Source: Mactra quadrangularis | Lineage: Eukaryota; Mollusca; Bivalvia; Venerida; Mactridae | NCBI GenBank assembly: GCA_025267735.1 | Contig: CM046311.1 | Span: 21,660,020-21,724,019, forward strand | Direction of reading: 5' to 3' | DNA length: 64,000 bases | In this document: positions 10,026-22,565 of the stretch, piece by piece | How the letters are laid out: each line of letters opens with the position of its first letter | How positions within the stretch are numbered: the first letter of the stretch is position 1 | The notes under the pieces: model-generated | What the model saw: only the letters and a program-made list of their open reading frames with translations | What the model was told of the DNA's origin: nothing | Database searches by the model: none | Made by a program: the position numbers and the translations under genes

Positions 10026-10950
10026 AATTTGCGTCACCGTTATGTGCTTCACCTTGCGTAGGTAGTAAAATCACCAAAATCCCGTGAAGACCTCCAACAA
10101 TCCTTCCGAGATAATTCATTTATGAAAGGTCGAGGGTGTTTTCTGAATGGGGTATGGTGGTAAAAGATATGCTTGATTTATGTCAATAATAAGTTCTGGT
10201 ATTTAATTGAGCGACTCCTATAATAATAATAAATATTCAAACTCCCCGCAGCAGTTATCTCCCTTTATCAAATCAATAGCCACTGCCACCACAAGTAAAA
10301 TTCGTCCCTCAAAGAGCTGAAAAACATTTTTCATCATTGCTTTTACAATTCAATATTTTCAATAATTTTAAGTCTTCTCTTAGAAAAATATGATGTTCAA
10401 AGTATATAAAGATAAAAAATAGTTTAATTATCAATTTGTAGAAATAACAAAGTGTAACATAAGCACTGTGAGAGGTTAGGGCAATCTATAAATAAATAGC
10501 ATTACAAACGTCATGTGGTTTACCGTAATTACGTGGTGGCAGTGATTAAGTAGCAAAGAATGACGTATGCACTGTGAGGAGTTTGTATAATATTATGATC
10601 ATGATTACCTCCCCTGAATTATCTCTCAAACACACAATGGCTGTGTTATCTGCCGCAATGTTATCTATCATAATGCATTTGCAACCAGCTAGACGTCCTA
10701 TCTGGCAATCATGGTTTGATTCCTTCTATTAAATTTGCCAATAATGTTGATTTCTTTCCTTATAGGTAGATTGTGTTACTACTTTGAAATGGACAAACTA
10801 GTTCAATGTACTGGTAAAAGATGAGCCAATTACATACACTTTTGGTATACTGTATAGTATGTTTTGATTAACTGTGTAGAATCCAAACATAGAACATGTT
10901 TTGGTCATATTGCAGCAGACAGATGATATATTCACTGTCCTTAGAATGGC

Positions 10951-11100
10951 TTTAATATTAAGGGCAAATTTTCAAAGCATGTTGCTAGCTAGTGTTAAAT
11001 GCCCCCAGGTACCAATAACTTGAAATCACATTCATTTTCCTTTTGGTGTAAGAGGAGTTCCAGGGCACAAAGCACTAGCTAGGGATATGCTTATGAAACT
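10951..11100. mobile_element. Degenerate relative of the foldback MITE
   Basis: It has the same layout as 9882-10025: AAGGGCAAATTTTC at the left, a GCTAGCTAG palindromic part, CAGGTACC, then TTTTGGTGTAAGA and AGGGCAC..CTAGCTAG at the right. The arms are more diverged. Confidence 0.5.
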
Positions 11101-11213
11101 TGCAACAAGATTTAAGCTTTTAACCAGTATTAACAACAGGATCATGGCAAAAGGTTATAATGGATTTATAAGCATGTATATTAAAGATACATGTAGCAAT
11201 AAATTTTAGTAAA

Positions 11214-14200
11214 TCACAAAGCAGATATCAATAATAAAGATAAATCTAATGGTAAAGAAATAATCTGTGTCACAATAGCTGATGTTGTCTCTCTTACTTC
11301 AAGGTCATCTGAATGTAAAAGGTCAAGGACACATCTGAACACCAAGGTCATAAGGTCAGCATCTGAAAATAAAAAAATATTATAAATTAATACATGAATT
11401 ACCAGAGTCCTGAACTTGAACAATATTACATGAATTACCAAAGCCCTGAACATGAACGTTGTCACATGAATTACAAGAGACCTGAACATGAACATTGTTA
11501 CATGAATTACCAGAGTCCTGAACATGAACGTTGTCACATGGATTACCAGAGAGCTGAACATGAATATTGTTACATGAATTACCAGAGTCCTGAACATGGA
11601 CATCGTCACATGAATTACCAGAGTCCTGAACTTGAACAATATTACATGAATTACCAGAGCCCTGAACATGAACATTGTCACATGAATTACCATAGACCTG
11701 AACATGAACATTGTTACATGAATTAACAGAGTCCTGAACATCAACATTGTCACATGAAGTACCAGAGAGATGAACATGAACTTTGTTACATGAATTACCA
11801 GAGTCCTGAACATGAACATTGTCACATGAATAAGCCAGAGCCCTGAACATGAACGTTGTTACATGAATTACCAGAGACCTGAACATGAACATTGTTACAT
11901 GAATTACCAGACTCATGAACATGAACGATGTAACATGAATTACCAGAGACCTGAACATGAACAATGTTACATGAATTACCAGAGTCCTGAACATGAACAT
12001 TGTCACATGAATTACCAGAGACCTGAACATGAACATTGTTACATGAATTACCGGAGTCCTGAACATGAACGTTGTCACATGAATTACCAGAGACATGAAC
12101 ATCAACATTGTTACATGAATTACTGGAGTCCTGAACATGAACGTTGTCACATGAATTACCAGAGACCTGAACATGAACATTGTTACATGAATTTCTGGAG
12201 TCCTGATCATGAACGTTGTCACATGAATTACCAGAAACATGAACATGAACATTGTTACAAGAATTACCGGAGTCCTGAACATGAACATTGTCACATGAAT
12301 TACCAGAGCCCTGAACATGAACATTGTTACATGAATTACCAGAGACCTGAACATGAACATTGTTACATGAATTACCAGAGTCCTGAACATGAACATTGTC
12401 ACATGAATTACAAGAGCCCTGAACATGAACGTTGTCACATGAATTACCAGAGACCTGACCATGAACATTGTTACATGAATTACCAGAGTCCTGAACATGG
12501 ACATTGTCACATGAATTACCAGAGACCTGAACATGAACGTTGTCACATGAATTACTAGAGACATAAACATGAACATTGTCACATGAATTACCAGAGACCC
12601 GAACATTGTCACATGAATAACCACAGTCCTGAACATGAACATTGTTGCATGAATTACCAGATTCCTGAACATGAACAATGTTACATGAATTACCAGAGCC
12701 CTGAACATGAACAATGTTACATGAATTACCAGAGTCCTGAACATGATCATTGTCACATGAATTACCAGATACCTGAACATGAACGTTGTCACATGAATTA
12801 CCAGAGACATAAACATGAACATTGTTACATGAATTACTAGAGCCCTGAACATGAACAATATTACATGAATAACCAGAGTCCTGAACATGATCATTGTCAC
12901 ATGAATTACCAGAGTCCTGAACATAAACATTGTCACATGAATTACCAGAGCCCTGAACATGAACGTTGTCACATGAATTACCAGAGACCTGAACATGAAC
13001 ATTGTTACAAGAATTACCAGAGTCCTGAACATGAACATTGTCACATGAATTACCAGAGACCTGAACATGAACATTGTTACATGAATTACCAGAGTCCTGA
13101 ACATGAACATTGTCACATGAATTACAGGAGTCAAAAAACGAATATTATTGAATTAATTTTTAGAGCTTTGAACAAACACCATCTTACATTACATATTCGA
13201 TTCACAATCCCTGAGAATGATCATTGATTGAATGTTGAGTAAAATAGACTTAATACATGTAATTATTTCACATGACGTCAAATTCAGCAATAAAGATAAA
13301 AAATTAAAATTGAAATCTAATTCAATAATAAAAATCAATCACTTTTATGTTTAATATTGAAATATTATTTTTATGTCACCATAGTAATTATCTCAATAAA
13401 TTAGTGTAAATTATAAGAATTTTACCTTCATTATGAAGAGAGTCACAATTTGAATCCTGTTTAGATAATTCTGGTATTATATACTTCATAGCAGATGGCT
13501 CATTGGTTAAAATCTTTGGTAAAATATACTGAATATAATGCAGAAAATCACAATGATATATACAATTTGATGAATAATAAACTATTGTATGTGAAAAACT
13601 GTATCGGATAGGAGAAAATCATTAAACAAACTATCCAGTAAGACAAAGGCATTTCATTCAGTCTCATTTTCAAGATGACCAAGTTTCGACCAAATTTTCC
13701 TATCCTCATTTCATCCAACTTCAATTTAAAAACGTTGATTTAAGACTAGATTCTCAACAGGCATATTCAGTTGAAGTTTTCTGATTACATCAAGTTAGTA
13801 AATAATCAGTTTAGTTGCCAGTTTAGCACAAAACGGAGGTAACTCCCTCTTTCCTTATATTGGGTTACAACTGTTTTTTGCTAAACCCGCGAACACAGAT
13901 TTTAAACCTAGATATAGTATTTCAGAACAGACAGAATGTACATGAAGTAATCAAAGGGGGAAGAAAGTATAAACTGTTACCTCTATGATATATTTTTTCT
14001 GTAATTTGTTATGTCCACAAAGTACGACTAAGACAGATTTTAACCAATGATTACACCATACATTTATATCTGTAAAACCTGAGGTCTTTAACTCGCTTTT
14101 ATAACTCTAAAATAATAACTCATACAAATCTGTAGCCTATAATAGAAAATATAAAAGTTGCAATGAATGATACAAGTTGTTCAATTATGTACCCAGTCTT

Positions 14201-17200
14201 CGATTTTAAGCCAGAGGACCGTCGACGGAGTCTAATGAAATTAGTGTTGGTCCAGTGATTTTTGGAATGTGAGTGGTCTGACAGTCCACCAATTTCTACA
14301 GCTTACATTTCCCATATTCAATACAAAATTATTTAAACCACTTCTCTCAAATTTTTTTGTCAACATAACTTTTATTCAGTCCTTTAAAAAAATCCATTTT
14401 GCTGGACCAAATATCCAGTACTGATATAAATTAGTCATAAAAACTGTGTACCTATTGTGTTAACATAATGAAACTCCCATCCATAATAACAATGTTACTG
14501 ACATGGGTGGAAGTTGAAAATTATAAAAATACTGAAAACCTACTATTAATGTATAAATGTACAACAAGAAAAGACAATCATATACCCCACATAAAGTATG
14601 TTATTTTTAACCCTTAACAGCTCAATTCCGCCTTTTTACGTTTCAAGACCCCCCCCCCCTCCAAAATGGCTGCCACAGCCTTGAAAATGGTGTTTTTTAA
14701 CTGGAATAAGTGAATTTCACTTAAGGAGAGTAGTCTCCAAAAAATGAGCTTTTTTTGCGCGCCTCCCTCCCAAAAAGATGTCTCAGGGGGGTTCCGAAGG
14801 GGGGGGGGTGTGCCCCCCTTTGTTGCTTTGGTTTGAAGGGGGCTCATCCCCACTCATCGCCAGAAAAAAATCGGGGTCATTGAGTGCAGAAAAATGGCGC
14901 CAAATGCTGATAAGAAAACACGTTTTCAGTATCTGAAAATACCTGGCACTTTAGACCTCAATTTTGGAAAGTATTACTGTTTGAAACGCAAATGTGGGGT
15001 TGAAAAAGAGCGAAAATTGCATTTTTGCCGTTTTTGCTCTGCCCCAGTGTTGCCATGGTAACGGGGATAAGGGCTCAACTTGGTTTTTCTGACAGACATT
15101 CGCCCAGGTAATAACTTGGCCAAGTTGTATATCTTTATGATAATTAATGATGAAATTAGAGCATCTTGAAATAGCCCTTGCGCGTAATGGTGAAAAAATG
15201 GCTACTTTTCACACATGTCGCAACCAGTAAAGGGTTAAAATACTGAAACCATTATAAATACAAAAACTTTCATCCATGTATTTCACAAGGTCTATAAAAC
15301 AACTAGATCATTCAGTTGAAATCAGTGTTGCTAACATGACCAATTATATTTTAAATAACAATAACAGACCCTGCTAGTTGTTAAAAGACAAACAAAAATA
15401 TATTATGTAAAATGCATATAGTATGTGACACTTCCATGGTCCATGAAATAGATAAAGCCGCTGGGCTAGCTCAATTGGTAGTATGCAAGTCTACAGATAA
15501 AGGGGTCGTGGGTTTGATTCACAGGCCAGTCATACTTTCTTGGAGCTTGGTCATGAAGTTATTTTTACAGCCATTCTCCCTCCTATCAAAGTTTTTATAT
15601 ATGCAGGGCAGTTGACAGTCACTGGCGAAAGTACATGTATGTGCTAAGTACATGTAGTTGGTTAAGAGCTAAATCCTAGACGTTTGTTTATCATTCTTTC
15701 CATATGAGATTATAAATTCCAATCAAGAATTTCTGCCAGATTCATGTAAACAAACGTGAAATTTTAGTATTTTGAGGATGAATGTTAGAATTCAGTAATT
15801 TTTCCAGCGCCTGAGAAGATTACAAATGGACTACAAACTAGAGCCTTACTTATATCACCTTTATCAATAACATTTTTTGGGAAAATTTAATTATCAATTA
15901 ATTACAAAAAGCATTCGAATCAACTTACACCTATATCAGAAATTAATAAAAATACAATAGCATTTATTCTTTTAGATCTAGAAATGAAATTATTAGGTAC
16001 AGTAACATTTTCGTCACACACTAGATATAGACAATGTTCTATCTTAGGTTTCACAACATCTTTTGTAATACTTATAGGTAGACCCCAAAAATTAGAAATA
16101 TGGCATGTTACTATGGATGTGTGCTTTAAAATATTTTTTTATTTTAGCTGATTGACTAGTCATCACAAAAAGTCATCTAGACTAGAATGAACATATGAGA
16201 TCATGACAATTAAAAACCTAATCGATCATAACTGTGTGTGTCATACCAAAAGCCAATATAAAGCAAACCAGCTACATGTTAATACAGTTCTAAACATTTC
16301 AAAACTGTGGAACAGTGAGAATCAGAATATGAACAGCACTTGTTTTTAAAGAATAAAGAGCCTGTAGGTCTTGGCTTGCTGTGCTCGATCAAAACAATAT
16401 CACTGCATCAACCCCGGATGATACCTGTAACCATGAATACATATACAGGGTCCTTGATGTAAACTGTGGACAATTAAGCAGGATATTACAACGATAAACA
16501 ATGGGGTTTATGTAACTGATTGATGTATGATAATATTTTATCAATATGTTTTCTTGTAAATTATGGAAATTAAAGGTTTGAGGTCAAAATTTAAGAGTTT
16601 TTCCTGAATTGATTTTTTAAGGATATTGAAATCTCAATCGGTCCTAAATGAAAAAATCGGTCTAAAAACCGGCGATTTCCTCGTCCCTGGTCTTAGTGGT
16701 AACAACTTTGAACAAGAACATGTTTGATAGCCAGCTGGACCTTTGTTCAAATCACATCAAAAACCTATGTTGTTGTTTTTCCCCCAACACTGATGAGTGA
16801 ACCCTACCACCTACATGACTGTGTAAGTCAAGGTTTAGAAAACTAAAGTCCAACAAACTAAAATATAATCATAAATTGTCATCTATAAACTAAGATGTAC
16901 AACAATTGCACTATAAATATTCTAAATTCTTTACCTTTTCAGAAATCTTCTAATTGGATTATTACTAGTTGTTACAAACAAGAGACGTGTAAGGAATTGT
17001 AATGATGTTTCTACAGCTTCTGTTGATGCAGTATTGATGTTGGCTTGTATTCTATCATTTATAATCCTTGTTACCTAGAAATTATAATGTATAAAGCTAT
17101 ACGATTTCTTGGAGGATGAGATTTAGTGAAACCAATTTGAGCTTAAATAGTTAAAGACACATTAGGAGGATACACTAGGAGAAGAAGCCTAGCGCTAAAG

Positions 17201-17825
17201 TATTCAGAGGTTCTGGGTTCAAACTTAATGAGGGGCACTGCTAATTTCTTTGAGCAACAAATTGACCAGCGATAGTTTCACTACAGCCAGGCCTAAATTG
17301 GAACCTAAGGGTGTTCCAATATGTCTTCTGCACTAAGCAGAGTAAAAGCTCCAGGGCAGGGAGATTGGTAAATAGATAGTAATAGCTCAATAACCAGGGG
17401 TAATACATGTAGCTGTAAAGTTCGTCATTAGCATAGTTACAGGTACATGATTTAAGAGTTGTTAATCGAATGGCTAAAAGATTTTGTGAACAATTAATGT
17501 TTCGTTGACTTTTGAGGGTGAATATGACTAGTAGGTGAGAAGTTGGAGATTGGACGCATTGCATTCCTGGTGTTTTTATTATATGTAAGGGGGGAATTTT
17601 TGTAGTATGATATAAAATGTCCAGCTCCTGAGGTTATACATAGGGATAATATATACAAAATTGAAAGTCCGCTGAACATGTACATGTACATGGAAGCAGA
17701 CTTTAAAACCTCACTTAAACTTTAAGACAATGGTACCTTTTTAAGAGCATTAATCTGTTCTTTAGCATTCCTAGCGGTCAGTACTAAATCTAAGATCTCT
17801 TTATCAACACCATCAGTATTTTCTC
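11214..17825 (-). CDS. THADA-like gene, C-terminal exons (partial)
   Basis: Four exons are supported on the minus strand: 17737-17825, 16935-17074, 13426-13528 and 11214-11362. Exons 1-2 and 3-4 join in phase with good GT-AG signals. Exon 2 ends in phase 2 while exon 3 opens in phase 0, so an exon between them was missed or exon 2 ends the protein (AGG TAA follows). The last exon reads LMTLVFRCVLDLLHSDD then VRETTSAIV, a helical-repeat pattern close to the THADA C-terminal segment (L-W-K-C-V-L-x-L-L-x-S, then V-R-D-A-A). THADA is a HEAT-repeat protein linked to 2'-O-methylation of tRNA position 32. The match rests on about 35 residues recalled from the family. The stop at 11214 may be read-through of a donor, since vertebrate THADA continues well beyond. 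Confidence 0.45.
11391..13126. repeat. 36-bp minisatellite, about 48 units
   Basis: The unit is ATGAATTACCAGAGTCCTGA plus ACATGAACATTGTCAC, 36 bp. Units alternate between GAGTCC/GTCAC and GAGACC/GTTAC types, giving a 72-bp higher order in places. Since 36 is a multiple of three, long frames appear on both strands (plus: repeats of MNYQSPEHEHCH; minus: VTMFMFRTLVIH). The array lies in an intron of the THADA-like gene and ends only 28 bp before the acceptor of its last exon. I read it as non-coding. Confidence 0.95.
13535..14605. other. No exon identified
   Basis: Intronic to the THADA-like gene if the exon order is right. An exon with phase 2 entry and phase 0 exit is expected somewhere between 13529 and 16934 and was not found. 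A segment near 13650-13740 keeps an open minus frame of about 50 codons without clear splice sites. Confidence 0.3.
14611..15234. mobile_element. TTAA-flanked MITE, copy 1
   Basis: TTAA at 14607-14610 and 15235-15238 flanks ends CCCTTAACAGCTC and CAACCAGTAAAGGG. The interior holds poly-C/poly-G runs and ATGGCGCCAAATGCTGATAA. A second copy in the opposite orientation is at 22566-23174. TTAA with CCCT ends suggests piggyBac mobilisation; no transposase is encoded. Confidence 0.8.
15455..15690 (+). repeat. tRNA-derived SINE, family 1
   Basis: The A box TAGCTCAATTGGTAG is followed by the B-box-like GTGGGTTTGATTCAC. The family tail follows with CTCCCTCCTATCA, GCAGTTGACAGTCACTGG and ATGTGCTAAGTA. 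Plus orientation, in a THADA-like intron. Confidence 0.8.
16685..16850 (+). repeat. SINE-like element, family 4
   Basis: Begins near TTAGTGGTAACAA and has a B-box-like TTTGTTCAAATCAC, then CATCAAAAACCTATG. Similar to about 36460-36600 (TGGTAACAATG, TTGGTTTAAATCTCATCC, AAAACCTATCC). Confidence 0.5.
17185..17390 (+). repeat. SINE-like element, family 3
   Basis: A B-box-like CTGGGTTCAAACTT is followed by GGGCACTGCTAATTTCTTTG and AGCAACAAATT. The same order, reversed, is at 29400-29530. Confidence 0.55.
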
Positions 17826-17859
17826 CTGTCAAAGATAAAAACAACACATATATCCCGAC

Positions 17860-18835
17860 ACAACCTATTTTCGATCACAACCAATATTCGATCGGCCCTG
17901 AAAATTTTTAGTTATGCAGGCTAAACTGGCCTTTTCCACTTTGTCGCACACATGTTTTGTTTACACACGCCGAAGGTTTATCATCCGACGGTTTTTAAAG
18001 AAAATAGGGGATACAATCGGTAAAAAAACGTGCCAAACTTACCTACAACATATTTTAGTTATTTTCACTATTCCCAAAATTTTACATCGTAAATATGTGT
18101 TTTAAATATTAAATCCAACATTTTCTTTTGTTTGAAGCGTGTCGTCTGACAGACAGCATCATTTTATATGGCTCCACCTACTTTTCCATATTTGGAAAGT
18201 ATACTTCACAGAAAAATAGAGACTTTGTATATATGGCTCTTTACTAACTTTTCTTATTTTTTCAAATATTTGGAGTTGTAGTTTATTAATATTATTTACC
18301 GAATGTTTCACTCTTTGAATTTTTGAAAATCATGTACCGTCTAACTGGTCATAAATACCCTATTATCATGACAAAACGGATACTTTTACGATTTATGAGA
18401 ACAGTAAGGGTCATTAGAAGAGAAGACACATTCTAGTGCCCCAACTGTGTTTCCTCCACATGTAAACTTTCAAAACTATCATTAACATACACTTTAAATA
18501 GGTTTTGAAAAGTCTATACGTCCGTGAAAGTTAAATATTGTGTTTAATGTCTAAAATAATGGTTTATGACATCTTGTTACGCTATCTATGACGGGCAGTA
18601 CACTTTATCAGCATCTGATAGAAAATAGGTTGCGCAAATTCCGGTTTAGTTAAATTAGGTCAGTTACGTAGAAAACGGATATTTAAAACATGATTTGAGG
18701 TTAGGTTGTATTTTTTGCATATTTTTACCGCTAAATTGTTGTTGAACAATATTTCAGCGTTTATAGACGCTGTTCGTCCTTTACGTAAGACTTTCACGGC
18801 AATTAACCGTTAGCTGATCGAAAATTGGTTGTACC
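17860..18835. mobile_element. TIR element with CGATC-rich ends
   Basis: The left end ACAACCTATTTTCGATCA and the right end GATCGAAAATTGGTTGTA are inverted copies with a few mismatches. A second internal pair (AACCAATATTCGATC near 17880 and GATAGAAAATAGGTTG near 18620) is related. No transposase frame. The target duplication is not clear. Confidence 0.45.
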
Positions 18836-19428
18836 AGGCTACAATGGACATATACAAATATACAAATAAACATTCAAAATGAGAGATTTATACAACTCTA
18901 ACTTGTCCTAGTAGGGTTGTCTAGGATAAGGCCTATGGAGCCTCCATAAGTTAAGACAAGTCTAGTCTAGATTCCGACTCAGTGTCTTCTTCTTCTTCTA
19001 TAATGCACCGTGAGGTGTTTTTCTGCAGGCATCAAGAATCATTGCAACAGAAGAAATTAAAAAAAAAACTAAACATTTACATTTTTAACTTTTTAATTTA
19101 ATCATTATTTTGTATTGTTAAAAGTTAACAGAATTATGCCAAGTTTATAAATTGGATCAAAGAAGAATCATTTACAACAAGAAGAATCATTTACAACGCA
19201 ACATTACATTTCTGCCGTGTCGCGAAAACAGGTGACAATGTGAAAAACGATCACTTTACATACCCTTAAAGTCAAACGATTTGAATACATCTTTATAAAA
19301 TAAGTCTTCGGTTAATTTCAAAGCAGGCATTCTGGTCGTCACTTTCTCTGTATTTTAGATTACATGAAAAATTGACTTAACGTGATCTGCCAGCTGATTC
19401 AGACATTGCGCGAGGTATTCCGAGAGTT

Positions 19429-19522
19429 ACAGACGTTTCGACCCCAAGACGTTTCGACCCCAGGTTTGACGGAGACATTTCGACCCCAAGACGTTTCGAC
19501 ACCAAGACGTTTCGACCCCAGA
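19429..19522. repeat. 16-bp tandem repeat ACGTTTCGACCCCAAG
   Basis: Five to six units of GACGTTTCGACCCCAA occur, with one interrupted by GGTTTGACGGA and one reading GACACC. Both strands are open for about 70 codons through it, an effect of the repeat. Confidence 0.75.
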
Positions 19523-19864
19523 TGGTATTTTAGGTTAATTTTCGTATTTGTATTGTATTTATGTACATTTTGTATATTTTTGATAAAAGGTAGTTTGATT
19601 ATCACATCTTAGAATTTGAATGTAATATTTTAGAAGATTTAAAAATGAAAAAAAACACGATTTATTAGGAAGAAATCAGACAGAAGAAAACGGAAGAGAG
19701 AGGAGAGTGATCTGATGCACCAAAAACATAACTACTTATTAGAACACACAGATTAATATTTTTAGGTAATTGAATAATAATAAACAACAAACTTGATATT
19801 GTGTAAATTCATAATTTTATTATATGTTTAAATACTCATGAGAGTTCAGTACATACTATTTATA

Positions 19865-20180
19865 TATACATATCCTGGAAAAGAAGTTTTTTTATTATCA
19901 TATTATACATATTCACAAATACACAAAATATTGAGAACAAACGTAAATATTTAGTAATTCAATTTGTGTACATATATAAGCAGTTACTAATATTATAAAT
20001 ATATATCATTAGAAAATAAATACTCATAAAAGTATATGACATTTACACATAACCTGGAAAAGAAGTTTTTTATTATCATATTATACATATTCACAAATAC
20101 ACAAAATATTGAGAGCAAACATAAATATCTAGTAATTCATTTTGTGTACATATATAAGTAGTTACTAATATCATTAATTA
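19865..20180 (+). repeat. Tandem duplication of about 178 bp
   Basis: The segment starting CCTGGAAAAGAAGTTTTTT at about 19873 recurs at about 20051. The shared run TTATCATATTATACATATTC and the ATATATAAG..GTTACTAATAT end follow in both. Copies differ by a few substitutions. Confidence 0.8.
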
Positions 20181-20821
20181 ATATATCATCAAATATATAT
20201 ATTCATCATATATAATAAAAAAAACCAAAAAACATCATCCAAATGGACGTTTAATACTTATATTTTAACCCTACCGGTTTCATAATTATCAAAGGGTTAA
20301 CTACAATATAACGTAACGTCATGTTATGTCATAACAATAATGACGTTACATTATATTTAATGCGCAAAGGTAATCAAAATATTCAACACATCCTCCATAA
20401 TTACGTCTCGGGCTATGTGTATTGAGCGACAGAGTTTCAGCCAATCAGATCCACTCATTTACTCCATGTGATTTTTCGCGCGATTATTTTGGATTTGTCC
20501 GTTTATGGGGGTTACACATAAGTCCACACGGTTGTGTAGCAGCAACTGGAAAACCGCTCTGGTGATTCCGTAAACTGACGATCACCCGAGCGGTTTTCCG
20601 AGGTAGCTCCGAATGGTGTAACAGTTCCAAAGAATTTATTCTTAATCATTCAGTACGTGTGGCGTAGTAATTAAGCGTGTAAAAATATCTCAATAGTTTT
20701 ATTCAGAAAATATACAAAACATTTCTGAATTCATCCATCCTTTCTTTGACATTCAGACTATACTTTGTAAAATCGACTCGCCCAGTTGAAAAATTCATAG
20801 TAAAACTTTTTTCATGTCATC

Positions 20822-21302
20822 ATAGGCTGATCCAGGCGGAGGCGGACCCGGCGTACGCCCCCCCCCCCCCCCTAAAATTGCCTAAGCAAAGTTTTTTTCT
20901 ATCATGAAATATGATATTTGTAAGAAATATACATTATACAAGTCAAAACAATTTTGCACGCTAAGCGTGCAACATTGCATACAACAATTCCTTTCATTTT
21001 TGTAAAGTTTTAACATGATTCAGCGGCTTTTAGACAAATACGTGAAATATAGATGCTTCATATTTTTTACTCTGGAAAAGGATAGTTGTGACTCTGAAAA
21101 TGTGCCTGAATCCCTTAGAAATAACCAAAGCTAAGGAATTTCCGGGGCCGTTGGTCACCAGGTCAACTGGGCAGGGCTTTGCCCTGGACCATTCGAGGCC
21201 CTTACGGTCTTACGGAACCCTATTCTGCTTATTCATTTTACGCCCCCTCTAACTAGAAATTTCCGCCCCCTGTAACCAGAAATCCTGGATCCGCCTATGA
21301 TC
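20822..21302. mobile_element. TIR element with ATAGGC..GATCCAGG ends
   Basis: The left end CATAGGCTGATCCAGG and the right end CCTGGATCCGCCTATG are inverted copies. The interior has a 15-C run, GCACGCTAAGCGTGC and a CCCTCTAACTAGAAATTTCCGC-type right part. No transposase is encoded. Flanks are themselves partly palindromic (GTCAT and ATCATGAC), so the target site cannot be fixed. Confidence 0.65.
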
Positions 21303-21619
21303 ATGACAACAGTATAACAAGAAAATATTAAAGCAAAGCATTAAATACCGCCGGATAGTGGTAACATTATGTGTACATATATCAAAAGAGAAAACCAAGA
21401 TAGATCTATATGCGGCAAAAAGAGTACAAAATTGCAACCGTCATTTTCAAGAAAGAAATTCTATTTGGTGATTAAACTTGAAGTTTTTGGTCAAATTTAA
21501 CGGTAGGATTGCAATATTGATATTACATTATATATGAGAGTCGTATCTTTGATATTATTGCAGTTATCACTAAATTCAGAATCGATACCTTCATAAATAT
21601 TGTTACGAACTCTTAATTA

Positions 21620-22240
21620 AAGCGCTGAAAGCACTGATTGTTTTTCGGTTGACAGAATTAAATCGCCAGAAAGTATGAAGACGATGGTCATTGTGCAGTG
21701 GTGGTCTGTTGAATAAAGTAATAATATAATAAGACTAAAGAGATTTTTGTTGTTTAGTTTTTGCTTAACTGAAAAATAATTATGCAGGAATATGATTTAG
21801 TAACTTAATAGGTTTTACGTTGTTTATCGTTACTCTTTAAAGGTTATGTACAGCGGTCGACTAATCAACTTTCCCGGACATGTTATTTTAACATTAATCG
21901 GTTAAATGTCTTATCCTATCATATGACTTGCATAGAACTATCAAAATGTTCTACATTTATTTACTCAATGACTGTTAAAGTAAAATATAAAAGCGCTGAA
22001 AGCACTAATTGTTTTTCGGTTTGACAGTATTATAGTGTCAGAACGTATGGAGGCGATGGTCTTCGTGTAGTGGTGGTCTGTTGAATGTAAACAATAATAT
22101 AATAAAACTAAAGAGACTTTTGTTGTTTCGTTTTCGCTTCACTGAAATAGAAATATGCAGGAATATGATTTTGTAACTTAGATTTAACGCTGTTTATCAA
22201 ATGTTACTTTTTAAATGGTTATGGTCGGCGGCCGACTATT
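21620..22240 (+). repeat. Direct duplication, about 370-bp period
   Basis: A segment starting AAAGCGCTGAAAGCACT at about 21620 recurs at about 21990. Later markers GTGGTGGTCTGTTGAAT, CTAAAGAGA.TTTTGTTGTTT and ATGCAGGAATATGATTT keep the same spacing. Divergence is visible, so it is not recent. No gene is seen in either copy. Confidence 0.8.
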
Positions 22241-22565
22241 TAATCAACTTTCCTAGGCATATTAATCGGTTTAACTTCTACATGATTATCCTAACTTACA
22301 AGTTTGTTAATATAAGCACAGGCAAGTCTTCGACCTAAGTGAAAACTACCTGTTCATTGACATGTCAGTTCAATATAAAATAAACATGAAAATATTACTG
22401 CAGTATATCTAACTTGGTATAATAGTAAGTTAATAATACACATGAATTAAAGCTTAATGCATAAAGCATATTAAGCTTATACGTTTAAATACGAAAGCTT
22501 TGAGTATATAATGTTGCAAATTTATATTTTGGCTACGAAAATTGTTAGTATATATTCTACCTTAA

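Noticed and set aside
11380..13230. Long open frames of up to 584 codons in the 36-bp array
   Set aside because: Frames are open on both strands because the unit is a multiple of three. The predicted peptides are the repeat read twice, with no start context or splice support.
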